The position numbers and the translations under genes are program-made. Below are positions 6,345 to 6,507 of a DNA stretch of 6,507 bases, piece by piece. Numbering within the stretch: position 1 is the first letter of the stretch; each line of letters starts with the position of its first letter. The stretch is from Clostridia bacterium (GTDB lineage: Bacteria; Bacillota; Clostridia; Christensenellales; UBA1242). The notes under the pieces were generated by a model. That model was not told the DNA's origin. It searched no databases and saw nothing but the letters and a program-made list of their open reading frames with translations. The stretch covers positions 1 to 6,507 of the forward strand of contig JAFZUF010000047.1 in the NCBI GenBank assembly GCA_017618475.1. The letters are read 5' to 3'.

Positions 6345-6507
6345 AATATGGACGGGTGAAAAATATATGAAGAGTGGGTATATTTTCACCGGTTGGCGAA
6401 TTGCTGGCGATGAAAGTGAACGTGTTTATTATACTGGTGAAAAATTTACTGTACCAAATTATGACACAAGCAATGAGTCAACTACCATTGAGTTTGTGGC
6501 GGTTTGG
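6319..6507 (+). CDS. Continuation of the InlB B-repeat protein in the +1 frame, 3'-partial
   Basis: This frame is open from 6319 (TAA at 6316-6318 closes it upstream) to the window end, 63 codons. From about 6331 it encodes GSTFEIWTGEKYMKSGYIFT (first 20 residues), then GWRIAGDESERVYYTGEKFT, then VPNYDTSNESTTIEFVAVW. The sequence 'GYIFTGW', 'Y.TGEKFTVP' and 'T.EFVAVW' is a canonical InlB B repeat, so it belongs to the protein encoded upstream at 4806-6341 and is not a separate gene. No Shine-Dalgarno supports independent initiation; the only in-frame ATG nearby is at 6367, inside the module. The gene evidently continues beyond the window. The break may be an assembly error in the A run, a pseudogene mutation, or a slippage-controlled switch. 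Confidence 0.75.

Larger units (their letters stand above)
6234..6507 (+). repeat. InlB B-type module 4, split between two frames
   Basis: The module starts in the first frame at NVTVKFTYGDDLYVLPDY (477-494) and its stronger half, SGYIFTGWRIAGDE through TTIEFVAVW, is in the next frame after the A run. It ends exactly at the window edge. The second half is the clearest InlB B match in the window. Confidence 0.7.

Noticed and set aside
6300..6507. TGA read as tryptophan (genetic code 4) to explain the stop at 6342-6344
   Set aside because: Continuing in the same frame meets many further TGA codons and gives no family-like protein, while the +1 frame gives a clean InlB B repeat. Trp is otherwise encoded by TGG throughout.

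Overview
The window carries a bacterial translation and RNA-maturation operon, entirely on the + strand, followed by the start of a large surface-type protein. Gene order is infB (5' end cut off by the window edge), rbfA, a DHH/DHHA1 phosphoesterase of the NrnA type, truB, and an endonuclease IV-like TIM-barrel gene. The order infB-rbfA-nrnA-truB, the A+T-leaning composition, the Shine-Dalgarno sequences and the Listeria-Bacteroides (InlB B) repeat protein all suggest an uncultured Bacillota (Clostridia-like or an RF39-like Bacilli lineage), probably host-associated. The phylum is an inference; no taxonomic marker was compared. The standard genetic code fits: all five operon genes end in TAA and Trp is encoded by TGG.

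Positions 1-4779 form one tight transcription unit. Three of its four junctions share the same layout: a TAA stop, one G, then the next start codon (1950-1956, 3248-3254, 3960-3966). At the fourth, rbfA and nrnA overlap by 8 bases. No terminator-like hairpin lies between these genes. IF2 places initiator tRNA on the 30S subunit, RbfA matures the 30S subunit, TruB makes Psi55 in tRNA, and NrnA recycles very short RNAs and pAp. The last gene, an AP-endonuclease family 2 protein, sits where ribF often follows truB.

A 26-base gap (4780-4805) holds a possible promoter. After it comes a gene for an exported or membrane-anchored protein with one N-terminal hydrophobic segment and at least four degenerate InlB B-type modules. 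Its frame closes at 6342-6344 just after a run of eight A (6317-6324), yet a clear InlB B repeat resumes in the next frame and stays open to the window end. Reading the run as seven A restores one continuous protein. This is either an assembly error, a true pseudogene, or a slippage or phase-variation site. It is the most interesting feature here.

Smaller points: IF2 has TKCD in place of the usual NKxD G4 motif, TruB lacks a full C-terminal PUA domain and probably starts at TTG, and the endonuclease IV-like protein appears to miss part of the classical three-zinc site. I see no tRNA, rRNA, CRISPR array, insertion sequence or prophage gene.
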